Assembly: GCA_021442155.1 (NCBI GenBank)
Contig: CM038214.1
Location: 313,627,001 to 313,691,000 of the forward strand
Direction: 5' to 3'
Origin: Cymbidium sinense
Taxonomy: Eukaryota; Streptophyta; Magnoliopsida; Asparagales; Orchidaceae
DNA length: 64,000 nucleotides
Below, in pieces: positions 11,701-24,664 of the stretch. The notes under the pieces were generated by a model. The model had not been told where the DNA came from. It did no database searches and saw only the letters and a program-made list of their open reading frames with translations. Both the position numbers and the translations under genes were made by a program. Each line of letters begins with the position of its first letter. Within the stretch, counting starts at the first letter, position 1.

Positions 11701-14700
11701 TTTTTTATTAAGGTTTATTTTTGATTTTTCTTTAGTTTAGGTTATTTATTTTATGTATATTTATTTTAGTTTAGGTTTTTTATTTTAGTTTACTTTTTAG
11801 GTTTAGGTTTAGGTTTTTGTTTATTTTTTTAATTTAGTTTTATTTTTATTTTATCTTTTTGGTTTAGGTTTTATTTATATTTTTAGGTTTAGGTATAAGT
11901 TTTTATTTTACTTTTTTTTAGTTTTAGGTTTTTATGTTAGGTTTATTTTTAGGTTTTGCCTTATTTTGGTTTATTTTATTTTATTTAGTTTAGGTTTATT
12001 TTTAGGTTTAGTTTATTTTAGGTTTAGGTTTTATTTATTTTAGTTTAGTTTATTTTAGTTTAGGATTTGATTTTTATTCAATTATTTTAGGTTTTGGTTT
12101 TTTTTTCAGTTTACGGTTTAAGTTTTAATTTTTTTTATTTTTAGGTTTAATTTTTTAGTTTTATTGCTTAGGTTTAGGTTTTTATTTAGTTTTTATTTTA
12201 GGTTATTTTTATTTTTATTTTATGATTATGCTTTACTTTTAGGTTTATTTTATTTTTTTTAGTTTAGTTCAGGTCTTTATTTATTTTATTTTAATTTAGT
12301 TTTTATTTATTTTATATTATTTTATTTTTGGTTTAGGGTTAGGTTTAGGTTTAGGTTTTAGTATAGGTTTTTATTTATTTTATTTTATTTAGGTTTAGGT
12401 TTTTATTCTTTAATTTATTTTTGGTTTTATTTTATTTAGGTTTAGGTTTTCAATTTTTTAGGCTTTTAGGGTTTAGGGTTTAGGATTTTTGATTTAGGGC
12501 TAATGGTTTAGCATTTAAGGTTTGTGATTTAGGGTTTAAGGTTTAGGGTTGTATGTTTTAGGGTTTAGTTTTTAGGGTTTAGGGTTTAAGGTTTAGGGTT
12601 TTAGGGTTTTAGCATTTAGGGTTTATGGTTTAGGGTTTTGGGTTTTGGGTTTTGGGTTTAGGTTTTAGGGTTTATGGTTTAGGGTTAGGGTTTAGGGTTT
12701 AGGGTTTATGATTCGCTTAGGGTTTAGGGTTTATGGTTAGCTTAAGGTTTAGGGTTAGAATAAAGTTTAAGGTTATGGATTTAGGCTTTATGGTTTAGGG
12801 TTTTTAAGGTTTAGGGTTTGGTTTAGGGTTACAGGTTTAGGGTTGTATGTTTAGGGTTTAGGGCTTAGGGTTTAGGATTTAGTGTTTAGGGCATAGGGTT
12901 TAGGATTTAGTGTTTAGGGCATAGGGTTTAGGATTTAGTGTTTAGGGCATAGGGTTTAGGGTTTAGGGTTTTTTTTCAAAAAAAAATTAGGTAAACCGGT
13001 AGGTTTAGGTTTATTCAGTTTATTTAGCTTATTTTATATTTTATATAGGTTTATCTTCTATTTTTATTTAGTTTAGTTTATTTATTTTTGGTTTATTTAT
13101 TATAGATTCAGTTTTTTTTATTTTTGGTTATTTTTTAGGTTTAGGTTTAGGTTTATTTTTTTGTTTAGTTTTATTTTTATTTTATTTTATAGGTTTAGGT
13201 TTTATTTTTTATTTTTAGGTTTAGGTTTAGGTTTTTATTTTAATTTTTTATGTTTAAGTTTTAGGTTTTTATTTTAGGTTTTATTTTCATTTTACGTTTA
13301 GGTTAATTTCTAGTTTATTTTATTTTATTTTATTTAGGTTTAAGTTTAGGTTAAGATTATCTTAGGTTTATGTTTAGTTTTATTAATTTTAGTTTAGTTT
13401 ATTTTAGTTTATGTTCAAGTTTATTTTATTTTATTTTAGATTTAGTTTTGTTTTTTTTAAGGATTAGATTTTATTTTTTATTTAATTTCAGGTATTTTTT
13501 TGGTTTATTGTTTAGGTTTAGGTTTTTATTTAGTTTTATTTTATTTTATTTTATTTTTATTTTGTGTTTACATATTATTTTATTTTGGCTATTTTATTTC
13601 TAGCTTTATTTTATTTTTTTAAGTTTAGTTTAGGTTTTTACTTATTTTATTTTTATTAATTTTATATTTTATATTTTATTTTAATTTTAGGTTTAGGTTT
13701 AGGTTTAGGTTTAGATTAGTTTTTAGTTTAACTTTTTATTTTATTTTATTTAGGTTTAGGTTTTTTTATTTATTTTATTTTTAGGTTTTTTTTAGTTTAG
13801 GTTTTGGCTTTTAGGTTTTTAGAGTTTAAGGTTTAGGGTTTAGGGTTTATGGTTTAGAGTTTAGGGTTTACGTGTTAGGTTTAGGGTTTTGGTTTTATTT
13901 ATTTTAGTTTAGTTTATATGAGTTTAGGTTTATGTTTATTTTATTTTGTTTATATTAGGTTTAGGTTTTCTTTTAGTTTAGGGTTTAGGTTATATTTTCT
14001 ATTTATTTTTAAGTTTTGTTTTTTTTTAGGTTTAGTTTTTTTTAATTTAAATTTTATTTTATTTTTAGATTTAGGTTTTGTTTTTTATTTTAGGTTAGAT
14101 TTAGGTTTTTAATCTACTTTTTTTAAGTTTATGTTTTAAATTTTTATTTTTGGTTTATTTTTAGGTTAGGCATATTTTTTTATTTTATTTTATTTAGTTT
14201 AGGATTTTATTTAGGTTTAGTTTATTTTAGGTTTAAGTTTAGGCTTTACTTATTTTGGTTTAGTTTATTTAAGTTTAGGTTTAGGTTTATATTTATTTAT
14301 TTTAGGTTTAGGTTTTTTTTTTGGTTTAGGGTTTAGGTTTTACTTTTTATTTATTTTTAGGTTTTTTGCTTAGGTTTAGGTTTTACTTCATTTTATTTTA
14401 GGTTAATTTTTTATTTTATGTTTAGGTTTACTTTTATGTTTATTTTATTTTTAATTTAGTTTAGATTTTTATTTATTTTATTTTAGTTTAGATTTTATTT
14501 TTTATTTTATTTTTTTAGGTTTAGGTTTAGGTTTTAGATTAGACTTTTATTTTTTTTTTTATTATTTTTACTTTATTTAGGTTTATGTTTTTTTATTTAT
14601 TTTATTTTTAGATTTTATTCAATTTAGGTTTATGTTTTCAAGTTTTTAGGTTTTTAGGTCTTTAGGGTTTAGAGTTTAGGGTTTAGGGTTTAGGGTTTAA

Positions 14701-17700
14701 GGTTTAGGGTTTAGGGTTTGGGGTTTAGGGTTTAAGGTTTAGGGATTAGGATTTACGATTTAGGGTTTAGGGTTTAGGGTTGTAGGTTTTAGGGTTTAGT
14801 GTTTAGGGTTTAAGATTTAGGGTTTTAGGGTTAAAGGTTTAGGGTTTAGGGTTTAGGGTTCTAGGGATTAAGGTTTAGGATTATGTTTATTTATTTTACT
14901 TTAGTTTATTTTTGTTTAGGTTTATGTTTATTTTCTTTTGTTTATTTTAGGTTTAGGTTTTTTTAGTTTAGGGTTTGGGTTTAATTCTTTATTTATTTTT
15001 ATGATTTATTTTGGGTTTATTTTTTAGGTTGAGGTTTTTATTTAGTTTTTATTTTATTTTATTTTATGTTAATTTTATTTTTATTTTACGTTTAGTTTTT
15101 ATTTTATTTAGGTTTTTTATTTTTAGGATTATTTTATTTTTTTAGCTTAGTTTTTGTTTTATTTATTTTATTTTAATTTAGTTTATTAATTTAGGTTTAG
15201 GTTTAGGGGTAAGTTTAGGTTTTAGTTTAGGTTTTTATTTTATATAGGTTTAGGTTTTTTTATTTTTTTTAATTTTTAGGTTTTATCTCCTTTAGGTTTA
15301 GGTTTTTAGGTTTTTAGGGTTTAAGTTTTATTATTTCTGGTTTATGATTCAGGGTTTAGGGTTTAGGGTTTGGGGTTTAGTATTTAGGGTCTAGGGTTGT
15401 AGGTTTTATGGTTTATAGTTTAGGGTTTAGGATTTAGGGTTCAGTGCTTTAGGGTTTAAGGTTTAGAATTTAGGGTTTAAGGTTTAGGCTTTAGGGTTTA
15501 TGGCTATAGGTTTAGGGTTTATGATTAGTTTTAGGGTTTATGATTTAGGGTTAGGGTTTCGGGTTTAGGGTTTAGTGTTTAGGGTTTTTGGTTTTAGGGT
15601 TTAGGGTTTAGGGTTAGGCTTTAGGTTCTGGGGTTTTGGGTTAAGTGTTTAGCTTTAGGGTTTAGGGTTAGATTAAGGTTTAGGGTTTATGGTTTAGGCT
15701 TTAGGCATTATGGTTTTAGGGTTTAGCATTTAGGGTTTAGGGTTTAATGTTAGTTTAGGGTTTAAGGTTTAGGGTTTTAGGGTTTACAGTTTATGGTTTA
15801 GGATTTAGGGTAAGGGTTAGGGTTAGGGTTTAGGGTTTAGGGTTTAATGATTAGGGTTTACAGTTTAGTGCTTAGTGTTTATGGTTTAGGGTTAGTTTAG
15901 GGTAAAGGATTTAGGGTTTAAGGTTTAGGGTAAGGGTTTCTTAGGGTTTAGGGTTTAGGTTTTATTTTTTTTGTTATGTTTAGGTTTTATTTTTTGGGTT
16001 TATTGCTTAGGTTTAGGTTTTTATTTTATTCTTATTTTATTTTATTTTAGGTTGATTTTATTTTAGTTCACGTTTCGGCTTTTTTTAGGTTTATTTTATT
16101 TTTTTAGTTTAGTTTAGACTTTTATTTATTTATTTTAGTTTAGTTTTTATTTTTTATTTAATTTTATTTTACTTTTAGGTTTAGGTTTAAGCTTAGGTTT
16201 TCATTTAGGTTTTTATTTTATTTTTATTATTTTCATGTTATTTAGGTTTAGGTTTTTATATTTATTTTATTTGTAGCTTTTATTTAGTTTTGGTTTAGGT
16301 TTTTAGGCTTTTAGGGTTTTGGGTTTAGGGTTTAGGGTTTTTGGTTTAGGGATTATGGTTTAGGGTTCAAAGTTTATGGTTTAGGGTTGTAGGTTTTAGG
16401 GTTTAGGGTTTAGTGTTTAGGGTTTTGGGTTTAGGTTTAATTTATTTTAGTTTAGTTTATTTTAGTTTAGGTTTAAGTTTATTATAGCTTTAGGTTTTTT
16501 TTAGTTTAGGATTAAGGTTTAATTTTTATTTATTTTTAGATTTTATTTATAAGTTTATTTTTTAGGTTTAGGATTTTATTTAGTTTTATTTTATTTTATT
16601 TTATATTAGTTTTATCTTATTTTAATTTTATGTTTTGTTTTTAATTTATTTAGGTTTCTTATTTTTATGTTTATTTTATTTTTTAGTTTAGTTTAGGTTT
16701 TTATTCATGTTATTTTAGTTTATATTTTTATTTTATTTTATTTGTAGGTTTAAGTTTAAGTTTAGGTTTTGGTTTTGGTTATTATTTTATTTATATTTAG
16801 GTTTTCCAATTATTTTATTTTTAGGCTTTATTTAGTTTAGGTTTAGGTTTTAAGGGGTTTAGGGTTTAAGGTATAAGGTTGGAGGTTTTATGGTTTAGGG
16901 TTTAGGGTTTAGGGTTTAGGTTTTTGGGTTCAGGGTTTTAGGGTTTAGGGTTTAGGCTTTAGGCTTTAGGGTTTAGGGTTTTAGGGTTTAGGGTCTAGGG
17001 TTCAAGGTTCAAGGTTTTGGGGTTTAGGGTATATGGTTTAGGGCATAGGGTTTGCTTTAGGGCTTAGTGTTGGGGTTTTAGGTTTAGAGGTTAGGGTTTA
17101 GGGTTTTAGGGTTTAGCATTTTAGGGTTAGGGTTTAGGGTTTAGGGTTTAATGTTTAGGCTTTAGGGTTTTTAGGGTTTATGGTATATAGTGTTAACAGG
17201 ATTAGGTTAGGTGGAGTTTAGGTTTAGTTTTTTTAGTTTAGATTTAGTTTAAAACTTAGATTATAGGTTTAGGGTTTTAAGTTATAGTTAGGGTTATTAT
17301 TTAGGAGTTTAGGGTTTGAGTTTAGTTTAAGTTTAGGGTTTAGGGTTTAGAGTTTAGGTTTAAGTTTAGGAGTTTAGGATTTAGAGCTTAAGGTTTAGGA
17401 TTTTAGGTTTTAATGTAGGTTTAGGTTTAGGTTTAGGTTTAAGTTTAGGGTTTTAGGAGTTTAAGGACTAGTTTTAGGATTAGTGTTTAAGTTTAGGTTC
17501 AGTTTAGGTTTAAGTTTTAGTTTTAGTGTCACTTTAGGGTTTTAGGTTTTAGGGTTTAGGGAGGTTAACTTATGGTTTTGGGTTAGATTAGGGTTTAAGG
17601 TTTAGGGTTTAAGGTTTAGGCTTTAGGACTTTATGGGTTTGGGGTTTAGGGTTTAGGGTTAGCTTAGCATTTAAAGTTCAAGGTTTTAGGGTTATTGTTT

Positions 17701-19583
17701 GGGTTTAGTGTTTAGGGTTTCTTTTTTTATTTATTTTGAGGTTTTATTTTTGGGTTTATTTCTTAAGTTTAGGTTTTCAATTTGTTCTTATTTTATTTTA
17801 TTTTATTTTAGGTTGATTTTTTTATTTTACATTTGGGTTTTTTTAAGGTTTATTTTATTATTTAGTATAATTTTTATTTTTATTTATTTTGTCTTTCTTT
17901 AGTTTTTATATTTTATTTAATTTTATTTTTACTTTTATGTTTATGTTTAGCTTTAGGTTTTAGTTTAAGTTTATATTTTATTTTTTAATTTTTATTTTAT
18001 TTAGGTTTAGGTTTTTTTATTTATTTTATTTATAGTCTTTATTTATTTTTGGTTTAGGATTTTTGGCTTTTAGGGTTTAGGGTTTAGGGTTTTCAGTTTA
18101 GGGATTAAGGTTTATGGTTTTGGGTTGGGGGTTTAGGGTTTAGGGTTGTAGGTTTTAGGGTTTAGAGTTTAAGGTTTAGTGTTTAGGTTTTATTTATTTT
18201 AGTTTAGGTTTATGTTTATTTTAGGTTTAGTATTTTTTTTAGTTTAGGGTTTAGGTTTTATTTTTTATTTATTTTTAGGTTTATTTTTTAGGGTTAGGAT
18301 TTTATTTAGTTTTTATTTTATTTTATCTTATTTTAGTTTTATTTTTGAGGTTTAGGGTTTAGGGTTCGCTTAGGTTTAGTGTCAGATTAGGGTTTAGGCT
18401 TTAGGCTTTAGGGTATTTTGGGTTTCGGGTTAGTTTAGGGTTTAATGTTCAAGGTTTTAGGCTTTTTGGTTTAGGGTTTAGGATTTAGGGTTAGTGTTAT
18501 TTATAGTTGATTTACTAGGGGTTAGTTTTAGGGTTTATGGTTTAGTGTTTAAGGTTTAGGATTTAGTATTTAGCATTTAGGGTTTAGGGTTTAGTGTTTT
18601 TTTTTAAATTAGGTAAACTTGTAGGTTTAGCTTTATTTAGTTTAGTTTATTTATTTTATGATTATTTATTTTAGTTTAGAATTTTTATTTTACTTTATTT
18701 TTTTGATTTAGGTTTAGGTTTATTTTTATTTTATATTTTAGTTTTAGATTTTAATTTTTATTTTTAGGTTTAGGTTTAGATTTTTATTTTATTTTTTTTG
18801 GTTTAGGTTTTATGATTTTATTTAGGTTTTTTTATGTTTTATTTTCTAGTTTAGGTTTATGTTTTTCTTTTAGTTTATCTTATTTTATTTAGTTTAGGTT
18901 TAGTTAATTTTAGGTTTAGGTTTAGGTTTTATTTATTTTAGTTTAGGTTTATGTTTATTTTATCTTAATTTTTGGTTTAGGTTTTTTTTAGTTTAGGGTT
19001 TAGATTTTATTTTTTATTTATTTTTAGGTTGTATTTTTAAGTTTATTATTTAGGCTTATGTTTTTATTTAGTTTTTATTTTATTTAATTTTAAGTTTATT
19101 TTATTTTTATATTACATTTAGGTTTTATTTTATTTAGGTTTTTATTTTTAGGTTTTTATTATTTAGTTTAGTTTAGTTTAGATTTTTATTTATTTTATTT
19201 TAGTTTAGATTTTTATTTTTATTTTATATTTTATTTTCTTTTTAGGTTTAGGTTTAGGTTTAGGTTTACGTTTTAGTTTATGTTTTTATTTTATTTTATT
19301 TACTTATTTTATTTTAGTTTAGGCTTTTTTATTTATTTTATTTATATGTTTTATTTAGTTTAGGTTTAGGTTTTTAATTTTTTAGGGTTTAGGGTTTAGG
19401 TTTAGTTTAGGGTTTAGGGGTTTTTTTGGGTTTAGGGTTTAGGGTTTAAGGTTTAAGGTTTAGGGTTTAGGGTTTAGGGTTTAGGTTTTAGGGTTTAGGG
19501 TTTAGGGTTTAGGGTTTATGTTTTTTAGGGTTTAGGTTTTCGATTTAGCATTCAAGTTTTAGTTTAGTGTTTACGATTTTTGG
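8788..19583 (+). repeat. Telomere-derived complex satellite, 10.8 kb block
   Basis: Alternating G-rich stretches (TTTAGGG and close variants, for example 9710-9970, 10970-11660, 12450-12980, 14650-14880, 15300-15950, 16850-17720) and T-rich stretches (TTTATTTTAG, TTTAGGTTTA). C is rare on +. Each T-rich stretch starts after a T-run with a box like AAGTAAACYRGTAGG (8997, 9981, 11656, 12983, 18605) and has a box like AGTTGAGTTTTATTTTTA 170-203 bp later (9200, 10158, 11826, 13163). It ends with a TTTAGTTTAGGTTTAGG-TTTTTAGG phrase before the next G-rich stretch. No gene is visible; the plus-strand open frames are Phe/Leu-rich translations of the repeat. Confidence 0.85.
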
Positions 19584-20042
19584 TTTTTTTTTAACAAAGA
19601 ATAAATTCAGATTCAACATTTCTTCTTTTTGATTTCATCAACCAAGTAACACACCAAGTTTTCTAAGACGAAAGAGATGATAGAGATAAAAAATGAGCAC
19701 ACATAGAGTAAATCAAAAGCCCTAGATAACTTGAATCATCTCTACTGTAAAGACACACTTCCATAAGCAGCAGATTGGATCAATCGTTCTTCAATTTCTC
19801 CAGTTCCCATTAGTACCACCTCATCCTCTCGAGCAGTGGGATCCACCATCATATCCCCAATCTCTCCCCCCGCAACCACCACGGTTGTAACCTCTTTCTT
19901 CTGCCAATAACCACTGCCACCACCTCCCATGCATGCACCTCAGATCCCCACCACTATGATAGCTGCCTGCTTTGCCTCCCTTAGATCTAGGGAGCACGGT
20001 TTATTTGTGATGTTCTTGCCATCAAGGTTCTGCCCATTCTTA
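19584..20042 (-). pseudogene. GRP module G1: 3' end of a glycine-rich RNA-binding protein gene
   Basis: On the minus strand the module starts inside the last part of an RRM domain (NGQNLDGKNIT), continues through a damaged glycine-rich tail, and ends with YDGGS..SRG and the family C-terminus NGNWRN followed by a stop (about 19790). A 3' UTR of about 200 bp and a short A-run (T-run on +, 19584-19592) follow. An internal TGA and loss of part of the glycine-rich region make it non-functional. The full protein of this family binds RNA through the RRM; here only the last coding part is present. The 5' truncation and A-run suggest a retrocopy origin. Confidence 0.8.
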
Positions 20043-21770
20043 CGGTTTAGATTTAGGTTTAGGTTTATTAGGTTTTAGGGTTTAGGTTTTTTTTTTAATT
20101 TATTTAGTTACTTTAGGTTTAGGTTTTGGGTTTTGGAGTTTGGGGTTTATGGTTTAAGGTTAGGGTTTAGGGTTTTGGGTTTAGGATTTAGGGTTTAGGG
20201 TTAGGGTTTAGGGTTTAGGGTCTAGGGTTTTTTTTGGGTTTAGGGTTTAGGGTTTAGTGTTGTAGGTTTAGGGTTTCGAGTTTAGGGTTTAGGGTTTAAG
20301 GTGTAAGATTTAGGATTTATGGTTTTTTTAATTAAGTAAACTAGAAGGTTTAGGTTTATTTAGTTTATTTTTTATTTATTTTAGTTTATTTTATTTTTAT
20401 TTTTATTTAGGTTTATTTTTTATATTTATTTAGTTTAGTTTATTTATTTTAGATTTATTCATTTTACATTAGGTTTTTTTTTATTATAGTTTATTTTTTA
20501 GGTTTAGGTTTAGGTTTAGGTTTAGTTTATTTTTTAGTTGAGTTTTATTTTTATTTTATTTTTTAGGTGTAGATTTTATTTTTAACTTTTAAGTTTAGGT
20601 TTAAGTTTTTAACTTATTTTTTCAGGTTTAGGTTTTAGGTTTTCATTTTAGGTTTATTTTTAGGTTTAATTTTTTAGTTTAGGTTTAGGTTTACTTTTAG
20701 TTTATATTATTTTATTTAGTTTAGGTTTAGGTTTAGGTTTAATTTATTTTATGTTTAGGTTTAGGTTTTATTTATTTTACTTTAGTTTATTTTAGTTTAG
20801 ATTTAGTTTATTTTATTTTATTTCTTTTATTTTTATTTTAAGTTTAGGTTTTTTTCTAGTTTAGGGTTTAGGACTTTTTTTATTTATTTTTAGGTTTATT
20901 TTTATGTTTAGGTTTTTATTTAGTTTTTATTTTATTTTATTTTAGGTTTATTTTATTTTTATTTTACATTTGGTTATTATTTTATTTAAGCTTTTTGATC
21001 TTAGGTTTATTTTATTTTATTTAGTTTAGTTTAGGTTTTGATTTATTTGATTTATTTTATTTTTATTAGTTTATTTTTTTTTTATTTTTTTTTTTTATGT
21101 TTAGGTTTACTTATATATTTTATTTTTAGGTTTTATTTAGTTTAGATTTAGGTTTTTAGGTTTTAGAGTTAAGGTTTTAAGGTTTAGGGTTTTAGGGTTT
21201 AGGGTTTAGGGTTTAGGTTTAGGGTTTAGAGTTTACTGTTTAGGGTTTAGGGTTTAAGGTTTTTTTTTTTAAATTAAGTAAACCTATAGGTTTAGGGTTA
21301 TTTAGTTTATTTTATTTTTTTAAGTTTAGGTTTAGTTTAGGTTTATTTTTTAGTTGACTTTTATTTTTATTTTATTTTTTAGGTTTAGGTTTTATTTTTC
21401 AGTTATAGGTTTAGGTTTATGTTTTTATTTTATTTCTTTAGGTTTACATTTTTGGTTTTTATTTCAGGTTTAGTTTTAGGTTTTATTTTTTAGTTTGGGT
21501 TTAGGTTTAGTTTTAGTTTATTTTATTTTATTTAGTTTAGGTTTAAGTTTAGGTTTAGTTTATTTAGGTTTAGGGTTTGATTTTAGGGTTTAGGGTTTTA
21601 GGGTTTAGGGTTTATGGTTTGGGGTTTTGGGTTTAGGGTTTAAGGTTTATGGTTTAAGGTTTAAGGTTTAGGGTTCATAGTTTAGGCTTTAGGGTTTTTA
21701 GGGTTTAGGGTTTAGGGTTTAGGGTTTAGGTTTTAGGTTTAGGGTTAAGGTTTTAGTTTAGGATTTTTGA
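20043..21770 (+). repeat. Telomere-derived satellite between G1 and G2
   Basis: Begins with the flank shared by G1-G4 (TTTATTAGG.. then TTTAATTTATTTAG), then G-rich TTTAGGG. Two T-rich monomers follow, with start boxes at 20330 and 21271 and second boxes at 20537 and 21346. The second monomer has lost about 115 bp between its two boxes. Ends in TTTAGGG variants at 21580-21770. No gene seen. Confidence 0.85.
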
Positions 21771-22259
21771 TTTTTTTTTTTAATGGAGAACAAATTTAGA
21801 TTCAATATTTCATCTTTTTGATTTCATCAACCAAGTAACACACCAAGTTTTCTAAGACACAAGTGACAACATAAATAAAAAATGGGCATGCATAGAGCAA
21901 ATCAAAAACCCTAGATAACTAGAACCATCTTTACTTTAAAGACACACTGCCATAAGCAGCGGATCGAATAGGTCGTTCTTCAGTTTCTCCAGTTCCCATC
22001 AAAACCATCGCGGCTTCTCTAGTTGCAGGATCCACCATATATCTCTGATCTCTCCCTACGCCATCACCGTGGCTGTAACCTCCATCGCTCCTCTCCCCTC
22101 CAAAACCATCACTACTCCAACCACCACGTTCATATCCACCAGCACCTCCAAATCCCCTACCACTACTGCGATTAGCTCCACCTCCGGCTCAACCACCAGA
22201 TCAAGTATGAGCCTGGTTGATGATGATGTTCCTGCCATCAAGGTTCTACACATTCTTTG
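21771..22259 (-). pseudogene. GRP module G2
   Basis: Same extent as the other modules. Minus-strand reading gives NLDGRNIIINQA (end of the RRM), then a glycine-rich tail with FGGAGGYERGG and SDGGYS, a one-base loss in the YDGGS segment that shifts the frame, and NGNWRN plus stop in the original frame. The residues INQA keep the ancestral glutamine codon that has become a stop in G6-G8. The T-run at 21771 is the poly(A) side. 3' UTR bases agree closely with G1 and G3. Confidence 0.8.
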
Positions 22260-23744
22260 TGTTTAGGTTTAGGCTTATTTGGTTTTAGGGTTTAGGTTTA
22301 TTTTTTAATTTATTTACTTACTTTAGGTTTAGGTTTAGGGTTTGAGGTTTAGAGTTTAGGGTTTAGGGTTAGGGTTTAGGATTTAGGATTTAGGGTTTAG
22401 GGCTTTAGAGTTTATTCTTTTAGGGTTTAGGGTTTAGGGTTAGGGTTTAGGGTTTAGGGTTTAAGGTTTAGGGTTTTAGAGTTTATGCTTTTAAGGTTTA
22501 GGTTTAGGGTTAGGGTTTAGGGCTTAAGGTTTAGTGGTTTTTAGGGTTTAGGGTTTAGGGTTTAGGGTTTAGGATTTAGGGTTGTAGGTTTAGGGTTTAA
22601 GGTTTATGGTTTACGATTTAGGGTTGTAGGTTTTTTTTTTTTTAAAAAAAATATTAAGCAAAACGGAAGGTTTAGGTTGATTTTATTTATGTAGTTTATT
22701 TTATTTCTTTTTAGGTTTTATATTTAGGTTTATTTTTTAGGTTTACATTTTTCTTTAGATTTTATTTTATTTTATTTTAGGTTTATTTTATATTTATTTT
22801 ACAATTAGTTTGTATTCTTTAATGTTTTTTATTCTTAGGTTTATTTTTTTTAGTTTAGTTTAGTTTTTATTTATTTTATTTTAGTTTATTTTTACTAGTT
22901 TATTTTATTTAATTTTTAGGTTTAGATTTAGATTTTAGTTTTGGTTTTTGTTATTTTATTTTATTTTATTTAAGTTTAGGTTTTTTATATATTTTATTTT
23001 TAAGTTTTATTTAGCTTAGCTTTAGGTTTTTAGATTTTTAGGGTTTAGGGTTTACGATTTCGGGTTTTAGGGTTTAAGATTTTAGGGTTTAGAGTTTAGG
23101 GTTTGGGTTTAGGGTTTAGGGTTTAGTGTTTAGGCTTTAGGGTTTAAGGTTAGTTTGGGGTAGGGTTTTTATTTAAATTAAATATACCAGTAGGTTTATG
23201 TTTATTTAGTTTATTTTATTTTTTATTTGTATTTACGTTTATTTTTTTATTTAGTTTAATTTATTTATTTTAGTTTATGTTTTTTATTTCATTTTATTTT
23301 TTAGGTTTAGGTTTATTTTTTATTTGAGTTTTATTTTTATTTTATTTTTTCGATTTAGGTTATATTTTTTATTTTTAGTTTTAGGTTTATGCTTTTATTT
23401 TATTTTTATAGGTTTAGGTTTTAGGATATATTTTAGGTTTATTTTTAGTTTTTATATTTTGGTTTAGTTTTAGGATTACTTTTAGTTTATTTTATTTTAT
23501 TTAGTTTAGGTTTAGGTTTAGCTTTAGTTTATCTTAAGTTTAGGTTTAGGGTTTAGGGTTAGTTTAGGGTGCAAGGTTTAGGGTTTAGGGTTTGCGGTTT
23601 GTAGTTTAGGGTTTAGGGTTTGGGGTTTAGGGTTTAGGTTGTTAGGGTTTAGGGTTTTTAGGGTTTAAGGTATAGGGTTTAGGGTTTAGGGTTTAGGTTT
23701 TGGATTTAAGGTTCAGGTTTTAGTTTAGGGTTTAGGGTTTTTGG
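22260..23744 (+). repeat. Telomere-derived satellite between G2 and G3
   Basis: Opens with the flank shared by G1-G4, then G-rich TTTAGGG (22330-22620), T-rich monomers with start boxes at 22651 and 23173 (second box at 23326), and TTTAGGG variants up to the poly-T edge of G3. No gene seen. Confidence 0.85.
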
Positions 23745-24164
23745 TTTTTTTTTTAAACGGAGAACAAATTCATATTCAACATTTCATCTTTTTGATTTCA
23801 TCAACCAAGTAACACATCAAGTTTTTTAAGACAAAAGCGATGACATAGATCAAAAATAAGCACACATAGAGAAAATCAAAACCCCTAGATAACTATAACC
23901 GTCTAAACTATAAAGACAGTTCATAACACACTCGGATGGGTCGTTCTTGACTTCTCCGGTTCCCATGAACCACCGGCCTCTCCAATGGGATCCCCCATCA
24001 TATCCTTGATCTCTCCCTCCGCCACCACCACGGCTATAACCTTCATCTCTCCTCCCACCTCCATAACCACCACAGCTTCGACCACCACCTCCATATCCAC
24101 CAGCACCTCCAAATCCCTCATCAACACTACGATAATCGCCACCTCGGCCTCCACCACCAGATCT
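23745..24164 (-). pseudogene. GRP module G3: best-preserved glycine-rich tail
   Basis: Lacks the RRM end but has the cleanest glycine-rich segment: read on the minus strand from 24164 it runs RSGGGGRGGDYRS, FGGAGGYGGGG, SCGGYGGGRRDEGYSRGG and GGGRDQGYDGGSHW with no stop for about 80 codons. A small deletion near 23965 then shifts the frame before the C-terminus. The 3' UTR and the T-run at 23745 match the other modules. Its right edge is shorter than in G1, G2 and G6-G8, ending in AGATC then satellite. Confidence 0.8.
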
Positions 24165-24284
24165 TAGGTTTTAGGCTTAGGTTTATTAGGTTTTTGGGTT
24201 TAGGTTTATTTTTTTTAATTTGTTTAGTTACTTTAGGTTTAGGTTTAGGGTTTAGGTTTTAGGGTCTAGGTTTAAGGTTTAGAG
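24165..24284 (+). repeat. TTTAGGG variants between G3 and LINE-b
   Basis: Begins like the right flank of G1, G2 and G4 (TTTATTAGG.. TTTAATTTGTTTAG) and is cut by the poly(A) end of LINE-b at 24285. This places the LINE-b insertion about 120 bp into the normal post-GRP flank. Confidence 0.8.
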
Positions 24285-24664
24285 TTTTTTTGGGAACCAT
24301 ATGTAGGGGAATTTTATCCAGAAAAAGGGGGTTACAAGGTCCTTAAGAGGGGATAAACGCAAGATTTACTGCTCAGAGACCTACAATCAGCCTAGAGAGT
24401 GAATCCTCTAAGTACAACCATAAAATAAAGCAAAGAGAAAATAAAAACAATAAGAGAAACAAAAGTTTCCAAAAAGAGAAGCCAGAGGACAGCCTTCAGC
24501 AAAAAGTTATGAAGATGAGAGAAGCATATGCCACCTCTAGAGAAAGAACCTGCAAGGAAACAAAACAGAACTTGCAAATAGCTAGAGAAAGGAATTAGCA
24601 CAGGTAGAGAAATACAAGCAAAATTAATTGAGGAAATAAAGGAGAGTGAGAGAAAACTAGAGAA
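24285..24664 (-). mobile_element. LINE-b: 5'-truncated LINE 3' end
   Basis: About 380 bp with the same 3' terminus as LINE-a (GATAAAATTCCCC on the minus strand, then an A-run at 24285-24291). Only 3' UTR is present, without coding sequence. Its 5' end stops exactly where the A-run of LINE-c begins, so two LINE copies lie directly behind each other in the same orientation. Confidence 0.85.

Noticed and set aside
13370..14112. Plus-strand open frames rich in Phe, Leu and Tyr (13370-13603, 13918-14112; also 17699-17902, 43732-43962, 50758-50952, 62494-62700)
   Set aside because: They are translations of C-poor, T-rich satellite. TTT, TTA and TAT codons dominate, there is no domain, and the frames are not conserved between monomers.
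8788..19583. CRISPR array or other repeat-spacer system
   Set aside because: The repeats vary and blend into each other, there are no unique equal-length spacers, and the context is plant nuclear.
22056..22266. Val/Met-rich minus-strand frames and Ser/Thr-rich plus-strand frames in the GRP modules (also 23921-24167, 39523-39816, 61528-61828, 63302-63599)
   Set aside because: They are other frames of the glycine-rich GRP tail (GGN repeats read as GTN or, on the opposite strand, ACC/TCC). The true frame is the glycine-rich one.
8788..24284. Functional telomere
   Set aside because: The repeats are strongly degenerate, mixed with T-rich monomers, gene pieces and LINEs, and lie inside a longer sequence. 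This is telomere-derived satellite.
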